Source: Rhizobiales bacterium UBA1912 (GTDB lineage: Bacteria; Pseudomonadota; Alphaproteobacteria; Rhizobiales; Devosiaceae). From it: a stretch of DNA of 64,000 bases. The notes beneath the pieces are model-generated. The model worked only from the letters and a program-made list of their open reading frames with translations, was not told the DNA's origin and searched no databases. Shown piece after piece: positions 9,793-18,600 of the stretch. The stretch lies in the NCBI GenBank assembly GCA_002337455.1, contig DDGC01000028.1, positions 62,001-126,000 on the forward strand. The letters run 5' to 3'. A program made the position numbers and the translations under genes. Position 1 is the stretch's first letter. Every line of letters begins with the position of its first letter.

Positions 9793-10665
9793 ATGTCGGA
9801 GCTCTTACAGTTTTTATCGTCCGGGGTAACGGTTGGCGCTGTGTATGCGCTGGTGGCCCTCGGATTCACCATTATCTACAATGCGTCCGACGTGGTGAAT
9901 TTCGCCCAGGGCGAGTTCGTCATGCTGGGCGGAATGATTACGGTCTTCGCCTACGCGGCTGGGGTTCCGTTGCCGCTTGCGGCGTTACTTGCCATTCTGA
10001 TCACCGCAGCCATCGGCGTGGCCATCAACGTTTTCGCCGTCGGACCGGCCCGCGGGGCGCCCCTGATTTCCGTCATCATCATCACGATCGGCGTCTCAAT
10101 CGTCATCCGGGGCAGTGCGCAGGTGATTTTCGGCAAGCAGATCTACAGCTTGCCGGGGTTCTCCGGAGAAACTCCAATCCGCTTGTTTGGCGCAACCATC
10201 CTGCCGCAGAGTCTGTGGGTCATCGGGGGTGGGCTTCTGGTGTTCGTGGCCCTTTGGCTGTTTTTCACACGCACCTTGCTTGGTCGCGCCGTCCTTGCCA
10301 CCTCTAACAATAGCCTGGCCGCCCAATTGGTGGGCATCAACACCCGCTTTGTAATGACGTTCTCGTTTGCAATGTCGGCCGGTATCGGAGCGCTGGCGGG
10401 CGTGTTGGTCGCGCCCATCACATTGACGTCCTATGACGTGGGTCTGGCGCTGGCTCTTAAGGGTTTTGCCGCAGCGATGCTTGGAGGAATGGGCAATCCC
10501 AAGGGTGCCCTCGTGGGTGGCCTGCTGCTCGGCCTGCTGGAAGCGCTGACCGCAGGGTATCTATCCTCGCAGTACAAGGATGCGGTCGCCTTTATCGTCA
10601 TCCTGCTGGTGCTGTTCGTGCGTCCGCAGGGGCTTTTCGGCCGTCGCGTTATGGAGCGGGTATAG
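9793..10665 (+). CDS. livH: Branched-chain-type ABC transporter permease (LivH-like)
   Basis: This is a 290-residue inner-membrane permease of the LivH family with about eight hydrophobic segments. It shows the family motifs ALVALGFTIIYNASDVVNFAQGEFVMLG near the start and AAMLGGMGNPKGALVGG near the end, the latter a coupling-helix region for the ATPase. It pairs with the LivM-like permease that starts 2 bp downstream. The substrate is inferred from the paa neighbourhood. Confidence 0.93.
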   Translation: MSELLQFLSSGVTVGAVYALVALGFTIIYNASDVVNFAQGEFVMLGGMITVFAYAAGVPLPLAALLAILITAAIGVAINVFAVGPARGAPLISVIIITIGVSIVIRGSAQVIFGKQIYSLPGFSGETPIRLFGATILPQSLWVIGGGLLVFVALWLFFTRTLLGRAVLATSNNSLAAQLVGINTRFVMTFSFAMSAGIGALAGVLVAPITLTSYDVGLALALKGFAAAMLGGMGNPKGALVGGLLLGLLEALTAGYLSSQYKDAVAFIVILLVLFVRPQGLFGRRVMERV

Positions 10666-10666
10666 C

Positions 10667-11623
10667 ATGAAGCTCTCGTCCACTCAGATAACGCTGTTGG
10701 TACTGGCTCTTGCCATCGCCCTCTGTCCGATCTTTTTTCCCTCCGGGTATTACTTTCGCGTCGGCGCGCTGATTTTTGTCAACGGCCTGGCCGTTACAGG
10801 CATCGTCATCCTCACGGGCTATGCGGGCCAGATCAGCCTTGGTCACGCCGGCTTCGCCGGGATTGGCGCCTACGCTTGCGCATTGGCCCCGCTCCATTGG
10901 GGCATCCCTCCAGTCCTTGCCGTTGTGCTCGGGGCGCTGGTTTCGGCTGTTATCGCCTATCTCGTCGGCCGGCCCATCCTGCGTCTCAAGGGATACTACC
11001 TTGGCGTGGCCACGCTTGGATTCGGTATTCTTGTTTCGATGGTGCTCTCCAATGAGCGCGAACTAACGGGTGGCCCCGACGGAATCCGCGTTCCGGAGCT
11101 GGGGTTGCGGGACGTTCTCGAGAGTTGGGGACTGGATCTGACCGGCGGCCAGTTCTGGTATGCCCTTTCGGGAATAGTTCTGTTTTTGGGGGCATGGATG
11201 GCCCTCAACCTGCGCAACAGTCCGACGGGCAGGGCGCTGCGTGCGTTGCACGGATCGGAAGTGGCTGCCAGCACCGTCGGCATCGATGTGGCCCGGTACA
11301 AGCTGCAGGCTTTCGTCATTTCGGCCGTCTATGCCTCGGTCGCCGGCTCGCTGCTGGCCCTGCAAAACCGGCTTGCCACGCCGGACATCGCCGGATTCAT
11401 GCATTCAATCGAGTTCGTCACAATGGCGGTTCTGGGCGGCGTCGGATCGGTGATGGGTGCCATATTGGGCGCTGCCATCCTGACCCTGCTGCCGCAGGTG
11501 CTGACTGCCGCTGCTGAATACCAGCAGCTGGTGCTCGGGCTCGTGATGGTCCTCGTGATGATCCTGATGCGTGAGGGGCTTCTGCCTTCCATACTTCGGC
11601 GTGTGCGGAGGGCGGGCTCATGA
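10667..11623 (+). CDS. livM: Branched-chain-type ABC transporter permease (LivM-like)
   Basis: This is the second permease subunit, 318 residues, with an N-terminal hydrophobic helix, GYAGQISLGHAGFAGIGAYA (a LivM hallmark), and a C-terminal EAA-like loop VLGGVGSVMGAILGA. A longer frame opens within livH, but the ATG at 10667, right after the livH stop, is the natural start. The stop overlaps the ATPase gene as ATGA. Confidence 0.93.
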   Translation: MKLSSTQITLLVLALAIALCPIFFPSGYYFRVGALIFVNGLAVTGIVILTGYAGQISLGHAGFAGIGAYACALAPLHWGIPPVLAVVLGALVSAVIAYLVGRPILRLKGYYLGVATLGFGILVSMVLSNERELTGGPDGIRVPELGLRDVLESWGLDLTGGQFWYALSGIVLFLGAWMALNLRNSPTGRALRALHGSEVAASTVGIDVARYKLQAFVISAVYASVAGSLLALQNRLATPDIAGFMHSIEFVTMAVLGGVGSVMGAILGAAILTLLPQVLTAAAEYQQLVLGLVMVLVMILMREGLLPSILRRVRRAGS

Positions 11624-12402
11624 CCGCGACACTTCTTTCCGTAGAGGGTTTGGGCATCAGCTTTGGCGGACTGAAAGCCGTCAACGATGTGAGCTTTTCT
11701 GTGCCATCCGGCCAGATCGTGTCCCTCATCGGGCCGAACGGCGCAGGCAAGACAACGCTGTTCAACATGATCTCCGGTATTTACCCGTCCGCTACCGGCT
11801 CGGTCGCGTTGGATGGGGAACGGGTGACCGGTCTGTCACCTCACCTGCTTGCACAACGCGGCCTGTCGCGCACCTTCCAGAACCTGCAGATATTCCAGAG
11901 CATGACCGTCCTGGAGAATGCCGTGGCCGGCTATCACCTTCAGGAACGCGGTTCCGTCTTGGCCGACCTTCTGGCCCTGCCGGGTTCACGTCGCCGCGCC
12001 CGGCAATCCGAGGAGGGCGCCCGCCACCTGCTGGCCCGCGTCGGGCTCGAGCGGTCCGCAGATACCGAAGCCGGAAATTTGTCCTATGGCGCGTTGAAGC
12101 GGCTCGAGATCGCCCGTGCCCTGGCGCTGGACCCCAAGATATTGCTGCTCGACGAGCCTGCCGCGGGCTGCAACGCCGTGGAAACCGAGGAGATCGATCA
12201 TCTCATTGCCGAGGTCGCTGCGTCAGGCGTCGCGATCCTGCTGGTGGAACACGACATGAAGATGGTGATGCGCATCTCCAACCATATCGTGGTGCTGGAC
12301 CATGGCGAAAAGATCGCCGAAGGGGACCCCGCCACTGTCAGTCGCAACCCGGCGGTCATTGCTGCCTATCTTGGTACGGGAGGTGCCGATGCTCAGCGTT
12401 GA
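11620..12402 (+). CDS. livG: Branched-chain-type ABC transporter ATPase (LivG-like)
   Basis: This is a 260-residue cytoplasmic ATPase. Walker A is GPNGAGKTT. The signature region reads [16 protein letters not shown], a LivG-type replacement of LSGGQ. Walker B is LLLDEPAAG, and the switch His lies in LVEHDMK. It begins inside the livM stop (ATGA) and overlaps livF by 14 bp. Together with LivF it powers the importer. Confidence 0.93.
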   Translation: MTATLLSVEGLGISFGGLKAVNDVSFSVPSGQIVSLIGPNGAGKTTLFNMISGIYPSATGSVALDGERVTGLSPHLLAQRGLSRTFQNLQIFQSMTVLENAVAGYHLQERGSVLADLLALPGSRRRARQSEEGARHLLARVGLERSADTEAGNLSYGALKRLEIARALALDPKILLLDEPAAGCNAVETEEIDHLIAEVAASGVAILLVEHDMKMVMRISNHIVVLDHGEKIAEGDPATVSRNPAVIAAYLGTGGADAQR

Positions 12403-13090
12403 GGGCCTGCGTACGCGCTACGGGCGCATCGAAGTTCTGCACGGAGTCGACCTGGAGGTTGCCTCCGGCGAGATTGTCGCCGTGGTCGGCGCCAATGGCG
12501 CTGGCAAGACGACGTTGCTCAAGTGCCTTTCGGGCCTGCAGCCGGTTTCGGGGGGATCGATCAACTTTCGCGGCGAAGTGCTGACCACGGTGCCGGCGTA
12601 CCGCCGTCTCAAACGCGGGCTGGCACAGGCTCCCGAGGGCCGCCAGATTTTCACCAATCTCAGCGTCGAAGAGAATTTGCGGCTGGGCGCCTACCTCTTC
12701 AGCGACGATAGGGTTGGCAGTGACATGGACGATGCCTTCGCCATGTTCCCGATCCTTAAAGAGAAACGCAATCTGGTTGCGGGTGGCCTTTCGGGCGGAC
12801 AGCAACAAATGCTCGCCATAGCCCGTGCGCTAATGGGCCGGCCGTCATGCCTGCTGCTCGACGAACCGTCCATGGGGCTCGCGCCGATTATCGTGCAGCA
12901 GATATTCGACATCGTGAAGAGCCTCAAGGGGCTCGACGTAACCGTGCTGCTGGTCGAGCAAAATGCTTTCGGCGCGCTCAGCATTGCAGACCGCGGCTAT
13001 GTCATGGAGACCGGCGAAGTCAGCATGAGCGGTACCGCTGCCGAGTTGATTGCCGACCCGCGTATCCGCCAAGCCTATCTCGGAATCTGA
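12389..13090 (+). CDS. livF: Branched-chain-type ABC transporter ATPase (LivF-like)
   Basis: This is the second ATPase, 233 residues, with Walker [10 protein letters not shown], signature [15 protein letters not shown], Walker [13 protein letters not shown] (the LivF hallmark), and LLVEQNA. The upstream extension of the frame lies within livG; the ATG at 12389, preceded by GGGAGG, is chosen. The next gene starts one base after the stop, so expression of the CoA-pathway enzyme downstream is tied to the importer. Confidence 0.93.
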   Translation: MLSVEGLRTRYGRIEVLHGVDLEVASGEIVAVVGANGAGKTTLLKCLSGLQPVSGGSINFRGEVLTTVPAYRRLKRGLAQAPEGRQIFTNLSVEENLRLGAYLFSDDRVGSDMDDAFAMFPILKEKRNLVAGGLSGGQQQMLAIARALMGRPSCLLLDEPSMGLAPIIVQQIFDIVKSLKGLDVTVLLVEQNAFGALSIADRGYVMETGEVSMSGTAAELIADPRIRQAYLGI

Positions 13091-13091
13091 T

Positions 13092-15056
13092 ATGACCTTG
13101 GTCACTATTGCCTATCGGGACGACATTGCTGTCGTCACAATCGATAATCCCCCGGTCAACGCGTTGAGCAGGGCCTTGCGGCAAGAACTTTGGGATGCGG
13201 TCGCCATGATCGATGCCGATCCCAATGTCCGGGCTGTCGTGCTGACGGGTGGGGGACGAACCTTTATTGCCGGTGCGGATGTTACCGAGTTCGACAAGCC
13301 ACCCGAGCCGCCGCATCTGCCCGACCTTGTTGCTCGTATCGAAGAGACGCGCAAGCCATGGCTCGCCGCCATCCACGGCTCGGCGCTGGGCGGCGGTCTT
13401 GAGATCGCGCTGGGCTGCCGCTACAGGGTCGCTCTCGCCAATGCCTCGCTTGGCTTTCCTGAAGTGATGCTCGGCGTGGTGCCAGGCGCCTCCGGCACTG
13501 TGCGAACGCCACGCTTGATCGGTATCGCGGCCGCGCTTGATCTGGTGATCAGCGGCAAGCCGGTTACGGCCGCCCGGGCTCGCACCATCGGTCTGATCGA
13601 CGCCGTATTTGAGGGCGATCTGGTCGCGTCCGCCGTGGCCTTTCGGCACGACGCGTTGGAAGCCGACTTGCCGCTGCCGCTCGCTAAGCGCCCGGTGGAG
13701 CGCCCTGACCCCGCGTTTTGGGACGAGCAGTTTGCCGTAGTCGCTCGCCGAGCCAGGGGCGAAGTTGCACCGGTCAAGGCGTTCGATTGCCTCCGCCGCG
13801 CAACCGAGCTCTCATTTGCCGAGGCGCTGGCTTTCGAACGGGAGACGTTCCTTTCATTGCGCACCTCGGATCAGGCGGCAGCCCTCCGGGCGGTTTTCTT
13901 TGCCGAACGTGCGGCGGCGCGACCAGGGGATCTGGCCGGCGTTGAGCCGCGATCAATTGAGCGGGCGGCTGTGATCGGCGGTGGAACGATGGGGGCGGGC
14001 ATCGCTGTCGCCCTGCTCGAAGCGGGCCTGCCTGTGGTGATGATCGAAAGGGATGCCGAGGCGGTTGCGCGCGGCATTTCCAATGTCAGGAAGATCTTTT
14101 CCGGTAGCATCAAGCGCGGGAGGCTTACAGAGACGGACCTGGAGGTCATGCTCGCCCGTTTTACTGCTGCCACCGACTATACGGCGCTGGCCGATGCCGA
14201 TCTCGTTGTGGAGGCGGTGTTCGAGGATATGGCGGTCAAGCGCGCGGTATTTGCGCAACTCGACGCTTCGTGCCGGCCGACGACCATTCTCGCCACCAAC
14301 ACGTCTTATCTCGACCCCCGCGACATCGCTGAGGGCGTTTCGCATCCCGAACGTCTCATTGGTCTGCATTTTTTCAGCCCTGCCAACGTTATGAAGCTGC
14401 TGGAAATCGTGCCGTTGACGGAAACCGACGCCCGCACACGGGCATCGGTTTTTGCGCTGGCCCGCCGGTTGCGCAAGGTGCCGGTGCAGTCGGGTATCTG
14501 CGAAGGCTTCATTGGCAATCGAATACTCAAGCGTTACCGCGCGGCGGCGGAGACCCTCGTGCGCCAGGGCACACCTGTTGCCGCTATAGATGCGGCCATG
14601 CGCGAATACGGCTTCGCCATGGGCCCTTTCGAGGCGCAGGATCTGGGTGGGTTGGACATTGCCTATGCTCAGCGCGAGGCCTCGCGCCTTGCGGGCAGGG
14701 ATGTGCCGCATGCACTGGGCGACGTGCTGGTGGAAGCGAACCGAAAAGGCCAGAAGACGGGGGGAGGCTGGTACGATTACGCTGATGGCGACCGAAATCC
14801 GGTTCCGTCATCAACGGTCGCTGCTTTGCTCGCCGAGCATGTCAGCGATGGCCCGGTATTGTCATCAGCGGCGATATCGGCGCGTCTGGTTGAAGAAATG
14901 GCGGATGAGGGCGAGCGAATTCTCGCTGAGGGGATCGCACAAAGTCCTGAAGACATCGACCTCGTGGAAATCCATGGCTATGGCTATCCGAGATGGCGCG
15001 GTGGGCCGATGCACGCGAAGCGGACGCGGGATGCAGGCCAGTTTCCTAGAGCCTGA
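13092..15056 (+). CDS. Fused enoyl-CoA hydratase / 3-hydroxyacyl-CoA dehydrogenase (FadB/FadJ-like; likely PaaF+PaaH role)
   Basis: This is a 654-residue bifunctional beta-oxidation enzyme. Residues 1-190 are a crotonase domain (oxyanion segments LTGGGRTFIAGADV and HGSALGGGLEIAL, then the EVMLGVVPGASGT segment). From about residue 293 there is an NAD-binding Rossmann motif AVIGGGTMGAGIA, followed by the HFFSPANVMKLLEIV region and GFIGNRI of 3-hydroxyacyl-CoA dehydrogenases. By position at the end of the paa/transport operon it probably hydrates and oxidises the dehydroadipyl-CoA intermediates. These steps are usually done by separate PaaF and PaaH proteins, but general fatty-acid use cannot be excluded. 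The start is one base after livF; the longer open frame overlaps livF and is not used. Confidence 0.88.
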   Translation: MTLVTIAYRDDIAVVTIDNPPVNALSRALRQELWDAVAMIDADPNVRAVVLTGGGRTFIAGADVTEFDKPPEPPHLPDLVARIEETRKPWLAAIHGSALGGGLEIALGCRYRVALANASLGFPEVMLGVVPGASGTVRTPRLIGIAAALDLVISGKPVTAARARTIGLIDAVFEGDLVASAVAFRHDALEADLPLPLAKRPVERPDPAFWDEQFAVVARRARGEVAPVKAFDCLRRATELSFAEALAFERETFLSLRTSDQAAALRAVFFAERAAARPGDLAGVEPRSIERAAVIGGGTMGAGIAVALLEAGLPVVMIERDAEAVARGISNVRKIFSGSIKRGRLTETDLEVMLARFTAATDYTALADADLVVEAVFEDMAVKRAVFAQLDASCRPTTILATNTSYLDPRDIAEGVSHPERLIGLHFFSPANVMKLLEIVPLTETDARTRASVFALARRLRKVPVQSGICEGFIGNRILKRYRAAAETLVRQGTPVAAIDAAMREYGFAMGPFEAQDLGGLDIAYAQREASRLAGRDVPHALGDVLVEANRKGQKTGGGWYDYADGDRNPVPSSTVAALLAEHVSDGPVLSSAAISARLVEEMADEGERILAEGIAQSPEDIDLVEIHGYGYPRWRGGPMHAKRTRDAGQFPRA

Positions 15057-15073
15057 AGTTACCTTGCCAAAAA

Positions 15074-15095
15074 GCCGGGCGCTGACGCGCCCGGC
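15074..15095 (-). terminator. Terminator between convergent genes
   Basis: A perfect 9-bp stem (GCCGGGCGC / GCGCCCGGC) with a TGAC loop. Read on the minus strand it is followed by TTTTT, so it is a standard intrinsic terminator for the alpha/beta hydrolase gene. It may also slow transcription from the plus-strand operon. Confidence 0.85.
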
Positions 15096-15119
15096 CTGTT
15101 CGTTGGCATGGGTGATGAG

Positions 15120-15893
15120 CTAGTTGGTCGCGGCGCCGGCAGCAGCCTGCTTGATGAGATCGACCACAGCTGCGGGGTTCGAGACATAGACGGCGTGGCT
15201 GCCGGGTACTTCCACCACAGTCGATCCGGCCCGCTCGGCCATGCCGCGCTGTGCCGGCGGCGGGATCATGTGGTCGTCGGCGGCGACCAGGTACCAGGTG
15301 GGCTTGACCTTCCAGGCTGGCTCGGTCACTGCGCCCTCGAGCGCTTCGATACCCCAAGGCACTTGGGAATCGGCCATGAAGGAGGCCAGTTCAGGGTCGA
15401 CGTCGGCGGCGAACGAAGCGGCGAACTGTGCCTTGTCGAGCATCAGGAAGCCGTCGACGGGAGGCAGGATCGGCGGAACGGGCGCACCGGGAGGCGGGTT
15501 GGCGATCAGGCTTGCCACCGATTCACCGGCGTCAGGAGCGAAGGCCGCGATATAGACGACCCCGGCGACCTTCGGGTCGGTGCCGGCCTCGGACACCACC
15601 ACGCCACCATAGGAATGGCCAACGAGGATAACGTCTCCGGGTGCCGCGGCGATGGCACGCTGGGTGACCGCGACGTCGTCGGCAAGCGAGGTTGTGGGGT
15701 TCTGCACGATGGTAACGTCATAGCCGTCCTGCTTGAGGGTCTGGTAGACACCGGCCCAGCCGGAGCCATCGACGAAGCCGCCATGAACGAGGACGACGGA
15801 GGTTACCGGCTGGGCATCTGCTGCCAGGGTGCCGGATGTGGCGGCGCCGAGAGCCAGGGCTGCAGCGGCGATCTTAGCTACGGGATTTGACAT
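15120..15893 (-). CDS. Exported alpha/beta-hydrolase-fold protein
   Basis: This is a 257-residue protein with a signal peptide (KIAAAALALGAATSG, cleavage around LAADA) and an alpha/beta hydrolase body. The HGGFVDGSGW segment is the oxyanion region and GHSYGG holds the nucleophile Ser at about residue 94. A late Asp (LVAADDHMIPP) and His (PGSHAVY) complete the triad. It resembles the esterase/salicylate-esterase-like family found widely in soil bacteria. The substrate is unknown. The ATG at 15893 follows an AAGGAG site; a longer frame to 15917 is less likely. It is monocistronic, with its own terminator. Confidence 0.85.
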   Translation of the reverse strand: MSNPVAKIAAAALALGAATSGTLAADAQPVTSVVLVHGGFVDGSGWAGVYQTLKQDGYDVTIVQNPTTSLADDVAVTQRAIAAAPGDVILVGHSYGGVVVSEAGTDPKVAGVVYIAAFAPDAGESVASLIANPPPGAPVPPILPPVDGFLMLDKAQFAASFAADVDPELASFMADSQVPWGIEALEGAVTEPAWKVKPTWYLVAADDHMIPPPAQRGMAERAGSTVVEVPGSHAVYVSNPAAVVDLIKQAAAGAATN

Positions 15894-16073
15894 TGAAGTT
15901 CTCCTTCTCGAGTGCACTATTGCGAGAAGGACTATGGAGGAGCCGTGCGGCGCGCGCTTTTAGACCACCTTCAGGACATCCTGCTTTTTCGTTGAGACGG
16001 CTTTGATTTTGCGTGCACGGCGCATATAAAAAGCGTTCAGGGCCCATTTCGGCCCGCGTTTGGAGGGAACCGG

Positions 16074-17618
16074 TTGCCCTACCTCTTCGAGGATTTTGCG
16101 TTAGACGGGGATCGGCGCGAACTCCGCCGGGGAAACGAATTGGTGCCCGTCGAGCCGCAGGTGTTCGATCTCCTGCAATATTTGATCTGCAACCGCAACC
16201 GGGTCGTCAGCAAGGACGACCTGATCGACGCCGTCTGGCAGGGGCGCATTGTCTCTGATGCGACGCTTTCCAGCCGCATCAACGCGGCCCGGAGCGCGCT
16301 GAACGATAGCGGCGTTACCCAACGCCTCATTCGCACCATCCTGCGCAGGGGCATCCGTTTCGTCGGTGCGGTGCTTGAGGAGGGCGTCGCCGCCGAGCCG
16401 ACCGGGAGCGAGTTGCCCGGCCCGAGCCTGCCCGACCGGCCATCGATAGCCGTGCTGCCATTCGCCAACATGAGTGGCGATCCCGAGCAGGACTATTTTG
16501 CCGATGGCATGGTCGAGGACATCATCACCGGGCTGTCGCGCATAAGCTGGTTGTTCGTCATCGCCCGCAATTCGAGCTTCACCTACAAGGGCCGGGCGGT
16601 GGATGTGAAGCAAGTGGGGCGTGAACTGGGCGTGCGCTATGTGCTGGAAGGCAGCGTGCGCAAGGTGGGGAACCGGGTCCGTATCACGGGCCAGTTGATC
16701 GATGCTGAAGACGGCAGCCATTTATGGGCCGACCGTTACGACCGGGACCTGACCGACATCTTCATGCTGCAGGACGAGATCACCATCAGCGTCGTGGCCG
16801 CGATAGAGCCCAACCTGCGCCGCGCTGAGATCGAGCGGGTCAAGCGCAAGCGCCCCGACAACCTCGATGCTTATGATTTCCTGCTTCGAGCCCTGCCTGA
16901 TGTCTATACCTTCATGCCGCAAGGGGCCGCCCAGGGTCTCCCGTTACTGGAGCGGGCGCTGGCCGCCGAGCCAAACTATGCTCTCGCTCATGGATTTGCC
17001 GCCTGGGCCCATCAGACGCTTTTCGTGCGTGGCGGCATGCATGATGAGAACCGCGTCAAGGCGATCGTCCATTCCCATGCTGCGATAGAGCACGGTTCCG
17101 GCGATGCCATGGCGTTGGCCCTGGCCGGGTTCACCATCGGGCTGGTCGAGCACGATCACCGGCTGGCCGAAGAGATATTTGCCCAGGCCCTGGCCCTGAG
17201 CGGATCCTGCGTTTTCGCCTATGCTTTCGGTTGCGTTCCGGCCGCCTATGGCGGTGACGCCGAACGTGCGATCGACTGGGGCGAGCGGGCTATGCGTCTC
17301 AGTCCGCTCGATACAATGAGTTGCATTCCGCAGGGCGTAATCGGCTTTGGCAATTTCCTGCTCGGCCGACATGAGGATGCCGTTGCTGCCGGCCGTCGGG
17401 CAGTCGAGTTGAACCCGCATTTCAGCATTCTGCACGGCTGGCTCGCGGCGCCGCTCGCCATGCTGGGACGGCTCGATGAGGCCAAGGCGGCGGCAGGCCG
17501 GCTGATGGTGCTCGACCCGGAATTTGCGATAGGGCGGTGGTCGAGCACGGTCGGAATTGCTCCGGGCATTCTCGAGGATGTGACAGAAGCCATGCGGCTG
17601 GCGGGCTTGCCGGAATAG
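16074..17618 (+). CDS. Winged-helix (OmpR-type) transcriptional regulator with TPR domain
   Basis: This is a 514-residue regulator. Residues 1-95 form an OmpR/CadC-type winged helix (VVSKDDLIDAVW and LSSRINAARSAL). Residues 120-270 carry the segment IAVLPFANMSGDPEQDYFADG, typical of the TolB-like/adenylate-cyclase-associated domain. TPR-like helical repeats run to the C-terminus. There is no transmembrane segment, unlike CadC. The start is TTG, supported by GGAGGG 7-8 bases upstream. Target genes are unknown; no obvious operon partner lies beside it. Proteins of this architecture are common and mostly uncharacterised in Rhizobiales. Confidence 0.85.
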   Translation: MPYLFEDFALDGDRRELRRGNELVPVEPQVFDLLQYLICNRNRVVSKDDLIDAVWQGRIVSDATLSSRINAARSALNDSGVTQRLIRTILRRGIRFVGAVLEEGVAAEPTGSELPGPSLPDRPSIAVLPFANMSGDPEQDYFADGMVEDIITGLSRISWLFVIARNSSFTYKGRAVDVKQVGRELGVRYVLEGSVRKVGNRVRITGQLIDAEDGSHLWADRYDRDLTDIFMLQDEITISVVAAIEPNLRRAEIERVKRKRPDNLDAYDFLLRALPDVYTFMPQGAAQGLPLLERALAAEPNYALAHGFAAWAHQTLFVRGGMHDENRVKAIVHSHAAIEHGSGDAMALALAGFTIGLVEHDHRLAEEIFAQALALSGSCVFAYAFGCVPAAYGGDAERAIDWGERAMRLSPLDTMSCIPQGVIGFGNFLLGRHEDAVAAGRRAVELNPHFSILHGWLAAPLAMLGRLDEAKAAAGRLMVLDPEFAIGRWSSTVGIAPGILEDVTEAMRLAGLPE

Positions 17619-17787
17619 CAGGGCCGGGGGCGAAGCACCGAGCGGCCCTCCGCGGAGAGTCAGCATCAGACCAGTGGTCGGCCTTCTCCTGTTTGAACGG
17701 TACCCCCCAACCTGACGCGCAGGCCGCGGGCTAAGATTATCTGCGATCAAGGGGTACGTCACATCAGTGCGGAGTCCCTGTGACGTT

Positions 17788-18513
17788 TCATGCCGAGCGC
17801 AGCAGGTCCCGAACCGGGCGGACGTTGTCCTCGAATGGCACATGCCGCCGCCGGAATGTTGCGCCTTCGACGTATTCCGGCCCGCTGATCCGGTCCATTC
17901 GAAAATGCCGGGAATCTTTGCGCGCAGGATCCCACGCCACCAGGTACCATAGCGGTGGCAAGATCAGCATGGCTTGCGGCTCAACGTTCCGGCTGGTTAC
18001 CGCCCCTTTTGCATCACGATACTGGAAACGCAGATATAGCCGCTTGAGAAAGGCTGTCTCGAATGCGGGCAACAGCGCAGTGTCCATCGCTCCCATGTCC
18101 GATATGTCCACCTGCGGTGACAGTTGGCCGACGTACAGGCAATCGAGAAACCGGCGCAGGTCGCGGACCTTGTCCGAAGGCAAGGCTTTCTCGATTTTGG
18201 CGAGCCCGGCATCTGCGAGTCCCGAGAACGGCAGATTTCCCGCTGCGCGCATCGATGCAACGCTGATGAGAAGCGCAAAGACCTCGGCGACCGAGAGCCG
18301 TGCCGTGGTCTGAACCGATTGCGGATCGAGCTGCAGACCGCCCCCGCGCCCGGGTTCGGAATGAATGACAAAGCCCTCATCGCGCAGCGCGCCGATGTCA
18401 CGCAGCACCGTGCGTCTGGATGCGCCAACCGCCTCCGCCAGGTCAGCGGCTGTCGAAGTGCCGTTGCGGCGAAGGCGGCGCACGATGGCGTCTTGTCGGA
18501 GGCGAGGGTTCAT
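17788..18513 (-). CDS. YafY-type helix-turn-helix/WYL-domain transcriptional regulator
   Basis: This is a 241-residue one-component regulator. The N-terminal winged helix (residues about 5-60, with STAADLAEAVGASRRTVLRDIGAL) is followed by a WYL domain, including the PLWYLVAWDPARKDSRHFRMDRI strand pattern. WYL proteins sense small ligands or nucleic-acid signals. It is transcribed divergently from an epoxide hydrolase with an inverted repeat in between, so it most likely controls that gene and itself. Confidence 0.9.
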   Translation of the reverse strand: MNPRLRQDAIVRRLRRNGTSTAADLAEAVGASRRTVLRDIGALRDEGFVIHSEPGRGGGLQLDPQSVQTTARLSVAEVFALLISVASMRAAGNLPFSGLADAGLAKIEKALPSDKVRDLRRFLDCLYVGQLSPQVDISDMGAMDTALLPAFETAFLKRLYLRFQYRDAKGAVTSRNVEPQAMLILPPLWYLVAWDPARKDSRHFRMDRISGPEYVEGATFRRRHVPFEDNVRPVRDLLRSA

Positions 18514-18532
18514 TTCGCAAGGCTACCATTAA

Positions 18533-18555
18533 ATGGTGTCAGTATTTGGCACCAT
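18533..18555. promoter_or_regulatory. Candidate WYL-regulator operator
   Basis: The 87-bp divergent gap holds ATGGTGTC and GGCACCAT as an imperfect inverted repeat (7 of 8 positions matching) with a 7-bp spacer. It overlaps a second palindrome ACCATT-A-AATGGT at 18525-18537. These are the only strong symmetries in the gap, which suits autoregulation by the WYL protein and control of the hydrolase. Confidence 0.5.
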
Positions 18556-18600
18556 TCGGTCCTAGGCAGCTGCTGAACATTCCAGCAAGGAGATAATTCC

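Noticed and set aside
9735..10307. 190-codon plus-strand frame overlapping livH
   Set aside because: Out-of-frame shadow of livH with Arg/Gly-rich composition; livH itself has clear LivH motifs.
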